Shown piece after piece: positions 42,601-49,786 of a stretch of 64,000 nucleotides of DNA (position 1 is its first letter; every line of letters starts with the position of its first letter). The notes below the pieces were generated by a model. The model saw only the letters and a program-made list of their open reading frames with translations, was not told the DNA's origin and did no database searches. The position numbers and the translations under genes are program-made. The stretch is from Chitinophagales bacterium (GTDB lineage Bacteria; Bacteroidota; Bacteroidia; Chitinophagales; Saprospiraceae), in NCBI GenBank assembly GCA_022360175.1, contig JAKSDI010000150.1, positions 1 to 64,000 of the forward strand. The letters run 5' to 3'.

Positions 42601-43327
42601 TGTTTTGGTGGCACAGGATACTATTTCACCGATGGTGGCTATTGCCGATGCCGCGCTACTGACTTGTGAAATCACCAGTTTTTCCTTAGACGGCTCGGCT
42701 TCGGATGCAGGCCTTTATTCCTGGTCTAGTCCTGATGGGAATATTGTTGGTGGCAACAATACTAGCCTACCTACAATTGATGAGCCTGGTACATATACGT
42801 TAACCGTTGAGAGTCTCATGAACGGCTGTACGGCTTCTGCCAGTGTAACAGTCAATGAAGATGTAACTCTGCCAACTATTGGCATTGCTTTACCAGAGAT
42901 ATTGACCTGCTCTATAGAAACAATTAATATCGATGCAAGTGCTTCCAGCATTGGTACTGACTTTGAATATAGCTGGGAACCTATTACAGGAGGAGGCATT
43001 TTGGAAGGAGAAACGAGCCTTAATCCTTTAGTTAACACTCCGGGCATTTATGAGCTAACGATTATAAACACTTTTAATGGCTGTAGCCAAAATATGGAAA
43101 CTACAGTTCTCCAGGACATTATTCCACCGATAGCTAATGCCGGCACAGACTTTGTGCTGCCATGCTTTGAAGATTTTAGTGAGCTAAACGGCAATGGCTC
43201 TTCTCAGGGTATCCAATACACCTATCAATGGACTACTGTGAATGGAGCCTTAGCAGGAGGTACTCAAGGATTAAGCCCTAGTATTAGTGCAGCAGGTATT
43301 TATGAATTGACCGTACTCAATACCTAA
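36686..43327 (+). CDS. Giant lectin and Ig-like-repeat adhesin, cut short by an in-frame TAA
   Basis: As read, this is 2213 residues. A signal peptide (ending SISYAQ) is followed by a legume-type (L-type) lectin domain at about 25-220 (SFIVEFDTWDNGA, SISFDGIP-like, TAYWGYTSSTGA). Twenty-four PKD/Ig-like repeats of about 80-90 residues come next, each with the pattern LTC...LDGSSSS-G...Y-W-T-DGNI-SG...APGTYTL...NGC. The stop at 43325-43327 falls in repeat 24, at the point where other repeats have NT(E/A/L)NGC. The same frame continues open to 44149 and holds the T9SS signal. The protein is therefore probably a surface adhesin whose gene carries a nonsense mutation, unless the base is a sequencing error. 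Confidence 0.85.
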   Translation: MRLSSTLLLFFALSISYAQIPCNGEFLTTGDAIDQGNCIQLTSNTTSQQGCAWLNSPVDFSQPFSHTMIMNFGSSDAGADGICLVYQTGGPNICGNVGGAIGAAGIPNSFIVEFDTWDNGAAQSDIAADHCATSINGDLNNQIDPPVALANIEDGNNHTVTFTWNPAGTSYTISFDGIPIITGVYDIINLVFGGQTTAYWGYTSSTGAAFNTQSVCPSLPPPIIVDAGIDVDVPCIDGQITLDATGTATGPTYVYSWSSPDGGQIISGGSTLTPTVMGPGTYILTLTDLNGNCMETDEVVINLVPIEAVIAPPPFVPCFGNTVFLDGSASSSGPFITYQWTTIDGTIVSGANSPILEIAALGTYTLTVIYNDGNTICTEEATVQTLQDPNVPIAAAFGGEINCNFPTIQLDGSPSSSGPDYSYQWTTADGLIVSGANTQFPTVGAAGTYTLIVTNNFNGCFATTDVVVTEDTATPVAVAIATDSLGCQVEEVMLDGTGSSTGTTISYTWSTMDGNIVSGDNTLMPIVDAAGTYTLFVGDASNGCFSTVDVEVIGGAVPLVVSIDPANILTCSLEEQILSASVSGSSNMYTYSWTSLDGNIVSGDTTLTPLINAPGIYDLSVTTDDGCVGTASVEVFQDIMLPIAEAGPSDALSCDQPSLSLNGSNSSTGPFFSYQWSTADGNIISGDNSLNPSVNAPGTYFLQVTNTANDCISIDSVIILNDAAAPTVSIDFSDTLDCNISSLILDGSSSSQGLGFSFVWTTPNGNFLSGETTLQPSVDAPGQYTLSVTNLNNNCTTISTVTVVQDTVAPIINIAAADTLDCITTSLIIDATASSQGNNFTYDWNTSDGSIISGAQSLSPEIDAPGTYMLNILNTENGCSSTDQLDIIQDTISPIASILVTDTLDCATDSLILDGSASSQGPLFNFTWAAANPSFLSGTNTLQPSASGAGNFFLTILNTANNCQSTAIVEVLQDTIAPIANAGPDMIINCYNETQILDGTASSTAAEISYQWTGAGIDMGATTITPTISQADTYILNVINTANSCESVDSVIVTENFDTPVVSILPPAILTCTDSLITMDGSASSQGMLFEYNWTTMNGSIVSGMDTDQAVASQAGSYQLEILNTLSGCTAIDSVIVTQDTNFPMATITPSATLNCTTTSVQLNGLGSSQGSDFTFVWNTSNGNIASGANTLQPTVDEPGTYSLIITDLLNDCEAVAVVEVPIDTLAPNADAGATATITCTSPELTLDGNNSDQGTNYTYNWTTTNGNIVSGNNTLSPKIDAPGQYNLLVQNTDNGCNNTAVVTILEDVTIPSINIVTPDVLTCTTTDVMLDASASDMVSFNWSTLNGNIANGASTSIATADQAGDYQLILINPQNGCADTSTIAVLQDTIAPVAAIAPTTILTCQDTILTLDGNNSSTGMEFTYLWSTANGVMEGGNTNTQVDISAPGNYQLEVINNTNGCVNTADIEVPQNIVVPLITIAPPSILTCIQTDVTLESSILNEGNQLYSHSWSTLDGNMTTGMATPIATADAPGIYEITIIDTENGCSNTTNIQVQQDTIAPTIDIALPDTLTCFAESILLDATSSSSGFLFVNNWQTLDGLILNDSDELTPEIGAPGTYSLLIENTTNGCQSTETVEVAQNINTPIIAILPPDTLTCSQTSLSLDANGSSSGSTFAYNWNTTNGNILSGEQSSSPIVDEPGFYTLSIQDTHNGCIDSLSTQVAEDVILPSLSITPPSILTCATTTLTLDGQQSSSGPEFEYLWTSSPGNITSPANLSTAMIDEPGNYTLTVLNTDNGCSDSLLVIVDQDITLPEVIIETPEVLNCILTSQQLDGTSSSNGTNFTYQWTTVDGNLTNGITTNEPTINEPGTYTLIISNTVNGCVDSNEVTVLQDITLPGTSILPPDTLTCALQTLSLTGSSQVPQGQLTFNWQTADGIITGSTNDIIAQVIAPGTYVLTAINNNNGCQDTTSVLVAQDTISPMVAIADAALLTCEITSFSLDGSASDAGLYSWSSPDGNIVGGNNTSLPTIDEPGTYTLTVESLMNGCTASASVTVNEDVTLPTIGIALPEILTCSIETINIDASASSIGTDFEYSWEPITGGGILEGETSLNPLVNTPGIYELTIINTFNGCSQNMETTVLQDIIPPIANAGTDFVLPCFEDFSELNGNGSSQGIQYTYQWTTVNGALAGGTQGLSPSISAAGIYELTVLNT
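43325..43327 (+). other. In-frame nonsense codon in the adhesin gene
   Basis: The codons read aat acc TAA aat gga tgc; the equivalent point in an earlier repeat (about 39306-39320) reads aat acc GAA aat gga tgt. A single G-to-T change would explain it. The base after the codon is A, a context not known for easy readthrough. Confidence 0.85.
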
Positions 43328-44149
43328 AATGGATGCGATAGTGATGATGAAGTAATCGTTATTCAAGATATTCCTACTGCTCAGATCGACTGGCAAGAAC
43401 CTGCATGTTTTGGTGACTTTGGCTATATTGCCGTCACAGAAGTACTGGGAGGCATCAGTCCTTATGTCTACGCGCTGGATGGTAATAATTTTCAGTCATT
43501 TAGTGCTTTTGCCAATGTAACTCCAGGTATTTATGACGTAACAGTACAGGATATCAATGGGTGTGAATACCAGCAGGAAATTTTAATAGAGACACCTGAT
43601 TCTATGGTGGTACTTAGTACAACTGACGAGGCATCTTTACTATTAGGCGAAAGCCAGCAGATTATTTTACAAACCAACATTCCAGATACCTCTATTGCTT
43701 CTGTCAATTGGAATAATGCTCCAGGCTTAAGTTGTTATGATTGTATGAATCCTATTGCTACCCCTTCTCAAACTACAGACTATAGAGTCGTAGTCGTGAG
43801 TAATGATGGGTGCTCTGACGAGGCATACATTCGTATTTATGTTGATAAACAGAAAGGAGTATATATCCCCAACATATTCTCTCCGAATGGCGATGGAGCC
43901 AATGATGTATTTTACATTTATGCCCGTCCTGGAATTGTAAAAAACATTCGGACTTTCCAAATTTTCAGTCGCTGGGGTGAGCGCTTATTCCAGGCCGATG
44001 ATATTTTACCCAATGACCCTTTAAATGGGTGGGATGGAATACATCGTAAAGAGCTTATGAATTCTGCCGTATTTACCTATTTTGCAGAAATAGAGTTTAT
44101 AGATGGCAGAGTAGAAATATTTAAAGGTGATGTAACCCTTTTTAGATAA
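43328..44149 (+). pseudogene. C-terminal remnant of the adhesin with T9SS type B (gliding-motility) domain
   Basis: This is the in-frame continuation of the giant adhesin after its internal TAA. It completes repeat 24 (NGCDSDDEVIVIQD), then has a SprB-type repeat (ACFGDFGYIAVTEVLGGISP, VTPGIYDVTVQDINGC), another Ig-like stretch, and the gliding-motility-associated T9SS type B C-terminal domain (YIPNIFSPNGDGANDVFYI, IFSRWGERLF, GWDGIHRKELMNSAVFTYFA). An ATG at 43604 could start an internal 181-residue product, but it would have no signal peptide and could not be exported. The segment is therefore a separated piece of the upstream gene rather than an independent gene. A strong terminator follows. 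Confidence 0.85.
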
Positions 44150-44167
44150 AATTCAAGCAAAAAAACA

Positions 44168-44225
44168 ACTCGTTACAATATCACAACACTCTGGGCGATA
44201 TTGTAACGAGTAAGTAAGTTTTTAA
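44168..44225 (+). terminator. Terminator after the adhesin gene
   Basis: Perfect 15-bp stem actcgttacaatatc (44168-44182) / gatattgtaacgagt (44197-44211) with a 14-base loop, followed by aagtaagttttt. Confidence 0.85.
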
Positions 44226-44325
44226 TACTTGAATCTTTTTTTTTCTTCTCCCGTACAACATTTGTAAAGGTTAACTGAAGTAGTCAACTACTTCGCCTTA
44301 TGAACAAACATACTATATCTACACC

Positions 44326-46356
44326 ATGTATGGGAAAACTACAATCGCAATCGTACCGGCATTGCTATGCCTAGTTTTATTCCCCTTGAAGGGGCAACAG
44401 AATCTCGTTCTACATCATTTTTCTTCCTTACAACAACGCAGCCTGCTAAATCCGGCCTGGATGCCTGATACTGGTATGGTTGTTAGCTTGCCATCTTTAC
44501 ATACAGCCTATAGCAATAATGGCTTTCGTTTAGATGATATGGGAGCTAGTGGCTGGAATTTCAAAAATATCAGACTCAACTACGAGGCTCTACAACCCAC
44601 TACTATAAACGATGCTCGTGCCGTATTCAACACACAAGTACCACTGTTTATGGTTGGTAAGCGCTTTGCCACCAGTTATATCAGTATTGGATTCAATGAA
44701 CAGCTTTGGGGAGGAATTCGCTATTCTGGTGATGCTATACAATTAGGAGCAGACCTGAATACAAATAACCTTTCTAGTGGTTCTTTATATGACTTAAGTA
44801 GCCTGGCATATCAATTGCTTCATTACAGAGACTTGCACATTTCAGTTGCGCATCAGATCAACCGATTCACCGGTGGCTTCAGGTTGCATTATATTTCGGG
44901 CTTAGAAAATCACAGTAGCAGTGGTTCAGGTGTGATGCTGAAAGTTGATGATGAAGGCAACAGCCTCTTAACAGAAGGAATAATCACTCTTTGGAGTGGA
45001 GGCAGAAGAAGTGTATTTGGTGATACCCCTTACCAAATAAGGGGCACAGGTAATAGAGGATTTGCATTGGATTTTGGCGGCAGCTATTTTGTTAGCCCTC
45101 AGCTTAGCCTTTCAGCCAGCATCATCAATTTAGGTGGCATTACATGGACAAAAGGAGTGAAAAACAATGTTATTAATTCAACATTAGAAGCTCCTGAAGA
45201 GACCATTAACAGCCTAATAGATGATCAAATGTCAGTTGACTCATTTGATGTAGTTGCCTATCGTACTTCTTTACCTATATCAGCTTATCTAAGCGGTACT
45301 TATAAATTCAATCCATCTAATAGCGTACAGGTATTATTCAGTCCTTTGCTTGCAGGCAATGGCCTATCCGGCCTGGCACTTGCTCTTTCTTATTACCACC
45401 AAATCTCTGAAAGCCTGGAAGTGACCGCAGCATATTCTATCAACAATAAACGTTATTTTAATTTAGGAACAGGCCTGGTATTTACCAATGGCCCTGTGCA
45501 ATTTTTCCTGCTTTCGGATAATCTACCTTCACTGATCAATCCTTCGTCACAGTATAATATACATTTGAGTGCCGGTATGAATTTGCTGTTTAATCAGAAA
45601 GTAAAAACGATTGATACTAGTAGGCAAGCTATCGCAACAATAACACCTAATGAGCCACTGGAGGAGCAGTCACCAGAAATCATATATAAAGAAAAGCCCA
45701 AACCTTATGTTGCCCTAAGTGGAACTATTAATACCGAATCAAGAACTCCTCTCCCTGGACATTTCCATCTAGATACTTATAGACTATCAGCAAACGGAGA
45801 GCAAATATTGGTGAGAACAGGTAGACAAATAGGAAATAATTACAAAACATACCTCGAACGAGGATTTGACTTTCTTCTTATTTTTAAAGTCGATAATTTT
45901 CCGTATTTTGAACTATCAATAAGTGCAGATGAAACACACGCAGCGGCTAACGAAACTAATATAGACGTTGTCTTGAAAAATCATTCTTCAAATAGCCAAT
46001 TGATTACATCTCCCAATATTGAAGAAACAACAGAAATTGTAACGACAAACATTCTACCAATAGAGGAAGCTACCGTTTCGCTACCTAATGCTGAACCTTC
46101 TGACCAGCAATCAAATATTAGCAAACCGGAACCAATAGCTGCATCCATAGAGAGTAAACCTGAAGCTAAACAAGTCACGTATTCGGGCATTATTCCCTTA
46201 TTTGAATCGTTTGGTGGCAGTGGAAACGTAATTGCAGAGATTACAAATACAAGTGAAATTAGAGTACTAGAACAAACAACTAGCCAATGGTGGATGGTTG
46301 CTTATAAGTCAGAAATAGGCTGGGTAGCTGCTGAAGCCGTGGGTAGAGGGCAGTGA
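44326..46356 (+). CDS. DUF5723-like outer-membrane protein with C-terminal SH3 domain
   Basis: The 676-residue protein has a signal peptide (ending PLKGQQ) and an N-terminal PorP/DUF5723-type barrel region of about 430 residues (LNPAWMPDTGMVVSLPS, LDFGGSYFVSPQLSLSASI, YHQISESLEVTAAYSINNKR). A domain at about 460-560 contains ALSGTINTESRTPLPG. A Ser/Glu/Pro-rich linker (about 570-620) leads to a C-terminal bacterial SH3-like domain (about 620-672, ESFGGSGNVIAEITNTSEIR, WWMVAYKSEIGWVAAE). It lies directly downstream of the adhesin gene, as PorP/SprF-like proteins do next to T9SS type B cargoes, so a role with that adhesin is likely. The SH3 end may bind peptidoglycan. Confidence 0.75.
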   Translation: MYGKTTIAIVPALLCLVLFPLKGQQNLVLHHFSSLQQRSLLNPAWMPDTGMVVSLPSLHTAYSNNGFRLDDMGASGWNFKNIRLNYEALQPTTINDARAVFNTQVPLFMVGKRFATSYISIGFNEQLWGGIRYSGDAIQLGADLNTNNLSSGSLYDLSSLAYQLLHYRDLHISVAHQINRFTGGFRLHYISGLENHSSSGSGVMLKVDDEGNSLLTEGIITLWSGGRRSVFGDTPYQIRGTGNRGFALDFGGSYFVSPQLSLSASIINLGGITWTKGVKNNVINSTLEAPEETINSLIDDQMSVDSFDVVAYRTSLPISAYLSGTYKFNPSNSVQVLFSPLLAGNGLSGLALALSYYHQISESLEVTAAYSINNKRYFNLGTGLVFTNGPVQFFLLSDNLPSLINPSSQYNIHLSAGMNLLFNQKVKTIDTSRQAIATITPNEPLEEQSPEIIYKEKPKPYVALSGTINTESRTPLPGHFHLDTYRLSANGEQILVRTGRQIGNNYKTYLERGFDFLLIFKVDNFPYFELSISADETHAAANETNIDVVLKNHSSNSQLITSPNIEETTEIVTTNILPIEEATVSLPNAEPSDQQSNISKPEPIAASIESKPEAKQVTYSGIIPLFESFGGSGNVIAEITNTSEIRVLEQTTSQWWMVAYKSEIGWVAAEAVGRGQ

Positions 46357-46489
46357 TTCATAATTCAACAGACAGTATGGTAGAGGTATCATCAATATGG
46401 CCTTTCAAAACAGGTTGAGATTACCTTTCATTTATAGCCAAAAGAACAAAAGAAGCATAGTGTTTATTTGATTAGTGAAAACGTGTAAC

Positions 46490-46520
46490 AAAGCCCGAAA
46501 ATATACCTATTTCGGGCTTT
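46490..46520. terminator. Bidirectional terminator
   Basis: Stem aaagcccgaaa (46490-46500) / tttcgggcttt (46510-46520) between two convergent genes. It overlaps the stop codon of the ABC ATPase gene, and T6 follows on the plus strand. Confidence 0.85.
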
Positions 46521-47403
46521 AGTTTTTTCTTGACTTAACAATCACTATATCTGGTTTCAAAGCGTTGAATTGTAGGACTATACTAGTACCTAGTTTCACA
46601 GTATTGAGTTGATGCAATTCAATAGGTACTCGAATAATGTTCCGTCCTAATAATACATTGGCTATTAACCCTTCTTCTTGTTCTTCTATACTTATTACAT
46701 CTCCCTGTAACTGGAATTGACCGTTTTGAGTATTTGCATAAGAAACGGCAGCAGGTAAATCTATAGCTTCCAATTGCCCATCTTTCAATGCTACTACTCG
46801 ATTGGCCATTCTGAATATTTCTCTAAAATCATGGCTTACCAGTATCGTTGTCAATCCAAAGGCTTGATGGACTTTAAGTATATAATCCTGCAATTTTGCA
46901 CGAATATCAGGGTCTAAAGCAGAAAGCGGCTCATCTAGTAATAACAATTTAGGCCTTCGCACCAGCGCCCGTGCAAGTGCCACCCTTTGTTGCTGCCCGC
47001 CAGACAAACGAGCGGGATAGCGATCTATGAGTTGTTGCAATTCTGTTATCTCTATCAACTCATCAATAACAGATCCCGTTTGATGTTTTGCTAGGGCATA
47101 TTCCAGGTTCTGGCGAACTGTCATATTAGGAAAAAGGGCATAGTCCTGAAAAACCATTCCTATTTTGCGATCCTGGGGCCGGAGAAAAATAGAACGAGTA
47201 GTATCTATCCAAAATTCATCTTCAAAGCAAAGCAATCCTTCATCTGGACGGGTAAGCCCTGCTATCAAGCGTAGTAAAGTAGTTTTCCCACTTCCCGAAG
47301 GGCCTGTAATAGCCAAAAAGTCTCCTTTTTTCAACTGAAGTACTACATTCAGCTTCATATCTCCGTTTGCCGTATGTAATTGCTTTTTGAGATTCAGTTT
47401 CAT
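46519..47403 (-). CDS. ABC transporter ATP-binding protein, ModC-like
   Basis: The 294-residue protein has a full ABC ATPase: Walker A GPSGSGKTTLLRL (about 37-49), the Q-loop in GMVFQDYALFPNMTVRQN, the signature LSGGQQQRVALARAL, Walker B LLLLDEPLSALD and the switch His in LVSHDFREI. The sequence between Walker A and the Q-loop (DEFWIDTTRSIFLRPQDRKIG) and a C-terminal MOP/TOBE-like domain (about 230-294) resemble molybdate importer ATPase ModC. The modA and modB genes are not adjacent, and both neighbours face away or converge, so the partner permease must be elsewhere. The substrate call is therefore weak. Confidence 0.8.
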   Translation of the reverse strand: MKLNLKKQLHTANGDMKLNVVLQLKKGDFLAITGPSGSGKTTLLRLIAGLTRPDEGLLCFEDEFWIDTTRSIFLRPQDRKIGMVFQDYALFPNMTVRQNLEYALAKHQTGSVIDELIEITELQQLIDRYPARLSGGQQQRVALARALVRRPKLLLLDEPLSALDPDIRAKLQDYILKVHQAFGLTTILVSHDFREIFRMANRVVALKDGQLEAIDLPAAVSYANTQNGQFQLQGDVISIEEQEEGLIANVLLGRNIIRVPIELHQLNTVKLGTSIVLQFNALKPDIVIVKSRKN

Positions 47404-47422
47404 GAAATCATTGATAATTGGC

Positions 47423-47430
47423 TACCTTTG
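47423..47430 (+). promoter_or_regulatory. -7 box (TACCTTTG) of the aminopeptidase gene
   Basis: TACCTTTG matches TAnnTTTG in the gap between two divergent genes, giving a leader of about 43 bases to the ATG at 47478. Confidence 0.5.
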
Positions 47431-47477
47431 AGAAGTATACACTTAGTACGAAAGTAAGTTAAAAATTTATAATCACC

Positions 47478-48776
47478 ATGAGATACGAACCAATTACGCC
47501 TGCTCTTTTCCAAATGAATCGAAAGCGATTTATGCGGAAAATGCAGCCGGATTCTATTGCGATATTTCACTCAAATGACCTAATGCCTCGAAGTGGAGAT
47601 ACCTATTATCCCTTTCGTCAAAATTCAGGCCTTTTTTATCTCAGTGGCCTTGATCAGGAGGAATCTGTTTTAGTATTATTTCCTGACTGTATCAAAGAAG
47701 GCTTCCAGGAAATAGCTTTTATCAAACGTACGGATGAAGCAATTGCAATCTGGGAAGGCGAGAAATACACAAAAGAAAAAGCTCAGGAAATATCTGGCAT
47801 AGAACGTATCTTCTGGTTGGATGAAATGGATGCTATTCTACATGAACTGATTCTGCTCTCCAAACGCATTTACCTTAATCTCAACGAACATGACCGCTTT
47901 CAATCTCCTGTCAGTAGCCGAGATCTTCGTTTTGTAAGACAATTACAAGATAGCTATCCACTGCACAAGTTCCACCGCTCACAGCCGATTTTAAAAAAAT
48001 TGGCAATGGTGAAATCTCCTACGGAAGTAGCGCTTATTCAACATGCTGCCAATATCACCGGTAAGGCTTTTCAACGCGTTATGAATTTCACTCGTCCGGG
48101 GGTTATGGAATATGAAATAGAGGCTGAAATTATTCACGAGTTCATTCGTAGTGGTGCCAATGGGCATGCCTATGATCCAATAATAGCCAGTGGTGCCAAT
48201 TCTTGCGTTTTACACTACGGCATGAACAATCAGCGCTGTAAAGAAGGCGATTTGCTTTTACTTGATTTTGGTGCAGAATACGCCAATTATGCGTCAGACC
48301 TAAGCCGTACTATCCCTGTTAGTGGCCAGTTTACAGAAAGACAAAAAGCAGTATACAATGCCGTACTTCATACCATGAAAGAGGCAAAGCAAATGTTGGT
48401 CCCTGGTACTACACTTGAAGAATACCACAAGGAAGTAGGTAAAATAATGGAAAGCGAATTACTCGAACTGGGACTGCTTAGCTCTACCGATATAAAGAAT
48501 CAGGATAAGAAGCGCCCAGCCTATAAGCGGTATTTTATGCATGGTACATCTCATCACCTTGGTCTTGATGTTCATGATTTATCCAATCGATATGACCCTA
48601 TCCAGGCAGGCATGGTATTCACCTGCGAACCAGGTATATACATAAGAGAAGAAAATATCGGAATTCGACTGGAAAATGATATACTTGTCACGGATAATGG
48701 GCCTATTGATTTAATGGAAAATATTCCAATTGAAGCAGAAGCAATAGAGGAAGTAATGAATGGGGTAGAGGTGTAA
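47478..48776 (+). CDS. pepP: Xaa-Pro aminopeptidase (M24B)
   Basis: This metallopeptidase removes N-terminal residues that precede proline, in the cytoplasm. The 432-residue protein has the AMP_N domain (about 1-135, PITPALFQMNRKRF, YYPFRQNSGLFYLSGLDQEE) and a pita-bread catalytic domain. The metal ligands are visible in order: LLLDFGAEYANYASDLSRT (two Asp), HGTSHHLGLDVHD (His), FTCEPGIYI (Glu) and IGIRLENDILVT (Glu). Length and motifs are typical of PepP-like enzymes in Bacteroidota. It is divergent from the ABC ATPase. A roughly 215-base dispersed repeat begins right after its stop codon. Confidence 0.92.
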   Translation: MRYEPITPALFQMNRKRFMRKMQPDSIAIFHSNDLMPRSGDTYYPFRQNSGLFYLSGLDQEESVLVLFPDCIKEGFQEIAFIKRTDEAIAIWEGEKYTKEKAQEISGIERIFWLDEMDAILHELILLSKRIYLNLNEHDRFQSPVSSRDLRFVRQLQDSYPLHKFHRSQPILKKLAMVKSPTEVALIQHAANITGKAFQRVMNFTRPGVMEYEIEAEIIHEFIRSGANGHAYDPIIASGANSCVLHYGMNNQRCKEGDLLLLDFGAEYANYASDLSRTIPVSGQFTERQKAVYNAVLHTMKEAKQMLVPGTTLEEYHKEVGKIMESELLELGLLSSTDIKNQDKKRPAYKRYFMHGTSHHLGLDVHDLSNRYDPIQAGMVFTCEPGIYIREENIGIRLENDILVTDNGPIDLMENIPIEAEAIEEVMNGVEV

Positions 48777-48778
48777 GC

Positions 48779-48995
48779 TTAGAGGTTTAAAGGTATTGGG
48801 TGTAGGGGTATTATGGTGCGAGGCATAGGGTTTGAAGTTTGGGGTGTAGAGGTGTTACGGATTTTATAATTTAGAGAAGGGAAAGGTTTTGATGGTTTAA
48901 GAGGTTTAGTGTCATTGATTCTGAGATGTTGTGGTTTTGGGGGTGATGGGTTTAGGGAGTTTAGAAAAGTGGAGGAGCGTTTAGATGATATCAAT
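48779..48995 (+). repeat. Dispersed low-C repeat, copy A
   Basis: This segment is very rich in G and T/A and poor in C on the plus strand, with recurring ggtttag and ggtgtag words. Its two ends match, in inverted orientation, the segment at 54395-54609: gaggtttaaaggtattgggt at one end and agtttagaaaagtggaggag at the other, each with few differences; the middle has diverged. It begins directly after the aminopeptidase stop codon. The rest of the gap to 49171 holds no gene that I can support. Confidence 0.65.
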
Positions 48996-49171
48996 ATCAT
49001 TACTATTCACTGAGGTTTTTGAATTGTCATCCTATAAAGCCAAGCAGATACCTCAGAAATCTCGGTAAATAATCTTACTTTTCAGTTGTCATTGCAAAAG
49101 CCAAGAGATGTTATATTAGCATTTCTTCAGCAAGCACTCTTTGTTCATTCATACAACGAGCCGTCACTTTT

Positions 49172-49786
49172 ATGGCAGATAGTTCGCAAAAAACACCGAT
49201 TGACCAAACCATCGTGGATTTGCTCAAAGCCAGAAATCAAAGGGCTTTAATTCTCTTGTATGAGCACTATTCACCAGCTTTATACAACATCATTTTTCGT
49301 ATAGTTGGTGATAAAAACATAGCAGAAGAAACACTGCAAGATAGCCTAATGAAAATATGGGACAATGCAGCATCTTACGACGCCCAAAAAGGACGGCTAT
49401 TTACCTGGATGGTACGAATCACTCGTAATTTGGCAATTGACAAGATTCGATCTAGTCAATTTAAAAAAGGGAATAAAACCGAAGCCATGCCAGATTACGT
49501 ATATAATGACACGAGACTAAGCGAACTACCTGAAATCACTGATCCCGGCTTAAGAAAAGTAGTAGAACAGATGGATGAAAAATCCAGGACCATCATTGAT
49601 CTGCTTTTCTTTCAGGATTATACTCAAAAAGAAGTTAGTGAGGCACTTGGCATTCCCCTGGGAACTATCAAATCCCGATCTAGAAAGGCTTTAATGGACT
49701 TGAGAAACCTCCTTGGCAAAGAAGGATTAATCATCTTATTTTTATTCACTGCTTTTGAAATAGTAAAGAAATATTTTGGATCCTAA
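49172..49786 (+). CDS. ECF-family RNA polymerase sigma factor
   Basis: The 204-residue sigma-70-family protein has region 2 at about 24-90 (YSPALYNIIFRIVGDKNIAE, FTWMVRITRNLAIDKIR) and region 4 at about 135-185 (IIDLLFFQDYTQKEVSEALG, IPLGTIKSRSRKALMDLR). The family is SigK-like. It is followed by an anti-sigma gene that overlaps it by 11 bases, so the pair is a regulatory unit in which the anti-sigma protein likely holds the sigma factor at the membrane until a signal arrives. The target promoters are not known. Confidence 0.93.
   Translation: MADSSQKTPIDQTIVDLLKARNQRALILLYEHYSPALYNIIFRIVGDKNIAEETLQDSLMKIWDNAASYDAQKGRLFTWMVRITRNLAIDKIRSSQFKKGNKTEAMPDYVYNDTRLSELPEITDPGLRKVVEQMDEKSRTIIDLLFFQDYTQKEVSEALGIPLGTIKSRSRKALMDLRNLLGKEGLIILFLFTAFEIVKKYFGS

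Noticed and set aside
36686..44149. Array of about 24 direct repeats, considered as CRISPR or tandem DNA repeat
   Set aside because: The repeat unit is about 250 bases and encodes protein domains with variable codons; there are no short identical repeats separated by unique spacers.
48779..49000. 73-residue open frame in the 3' repeat region
   Set aside because: It is formed by the low-C repeat read backwards (Pro/Ser/Thr-rich, low complexity) and has no start signal or domain.
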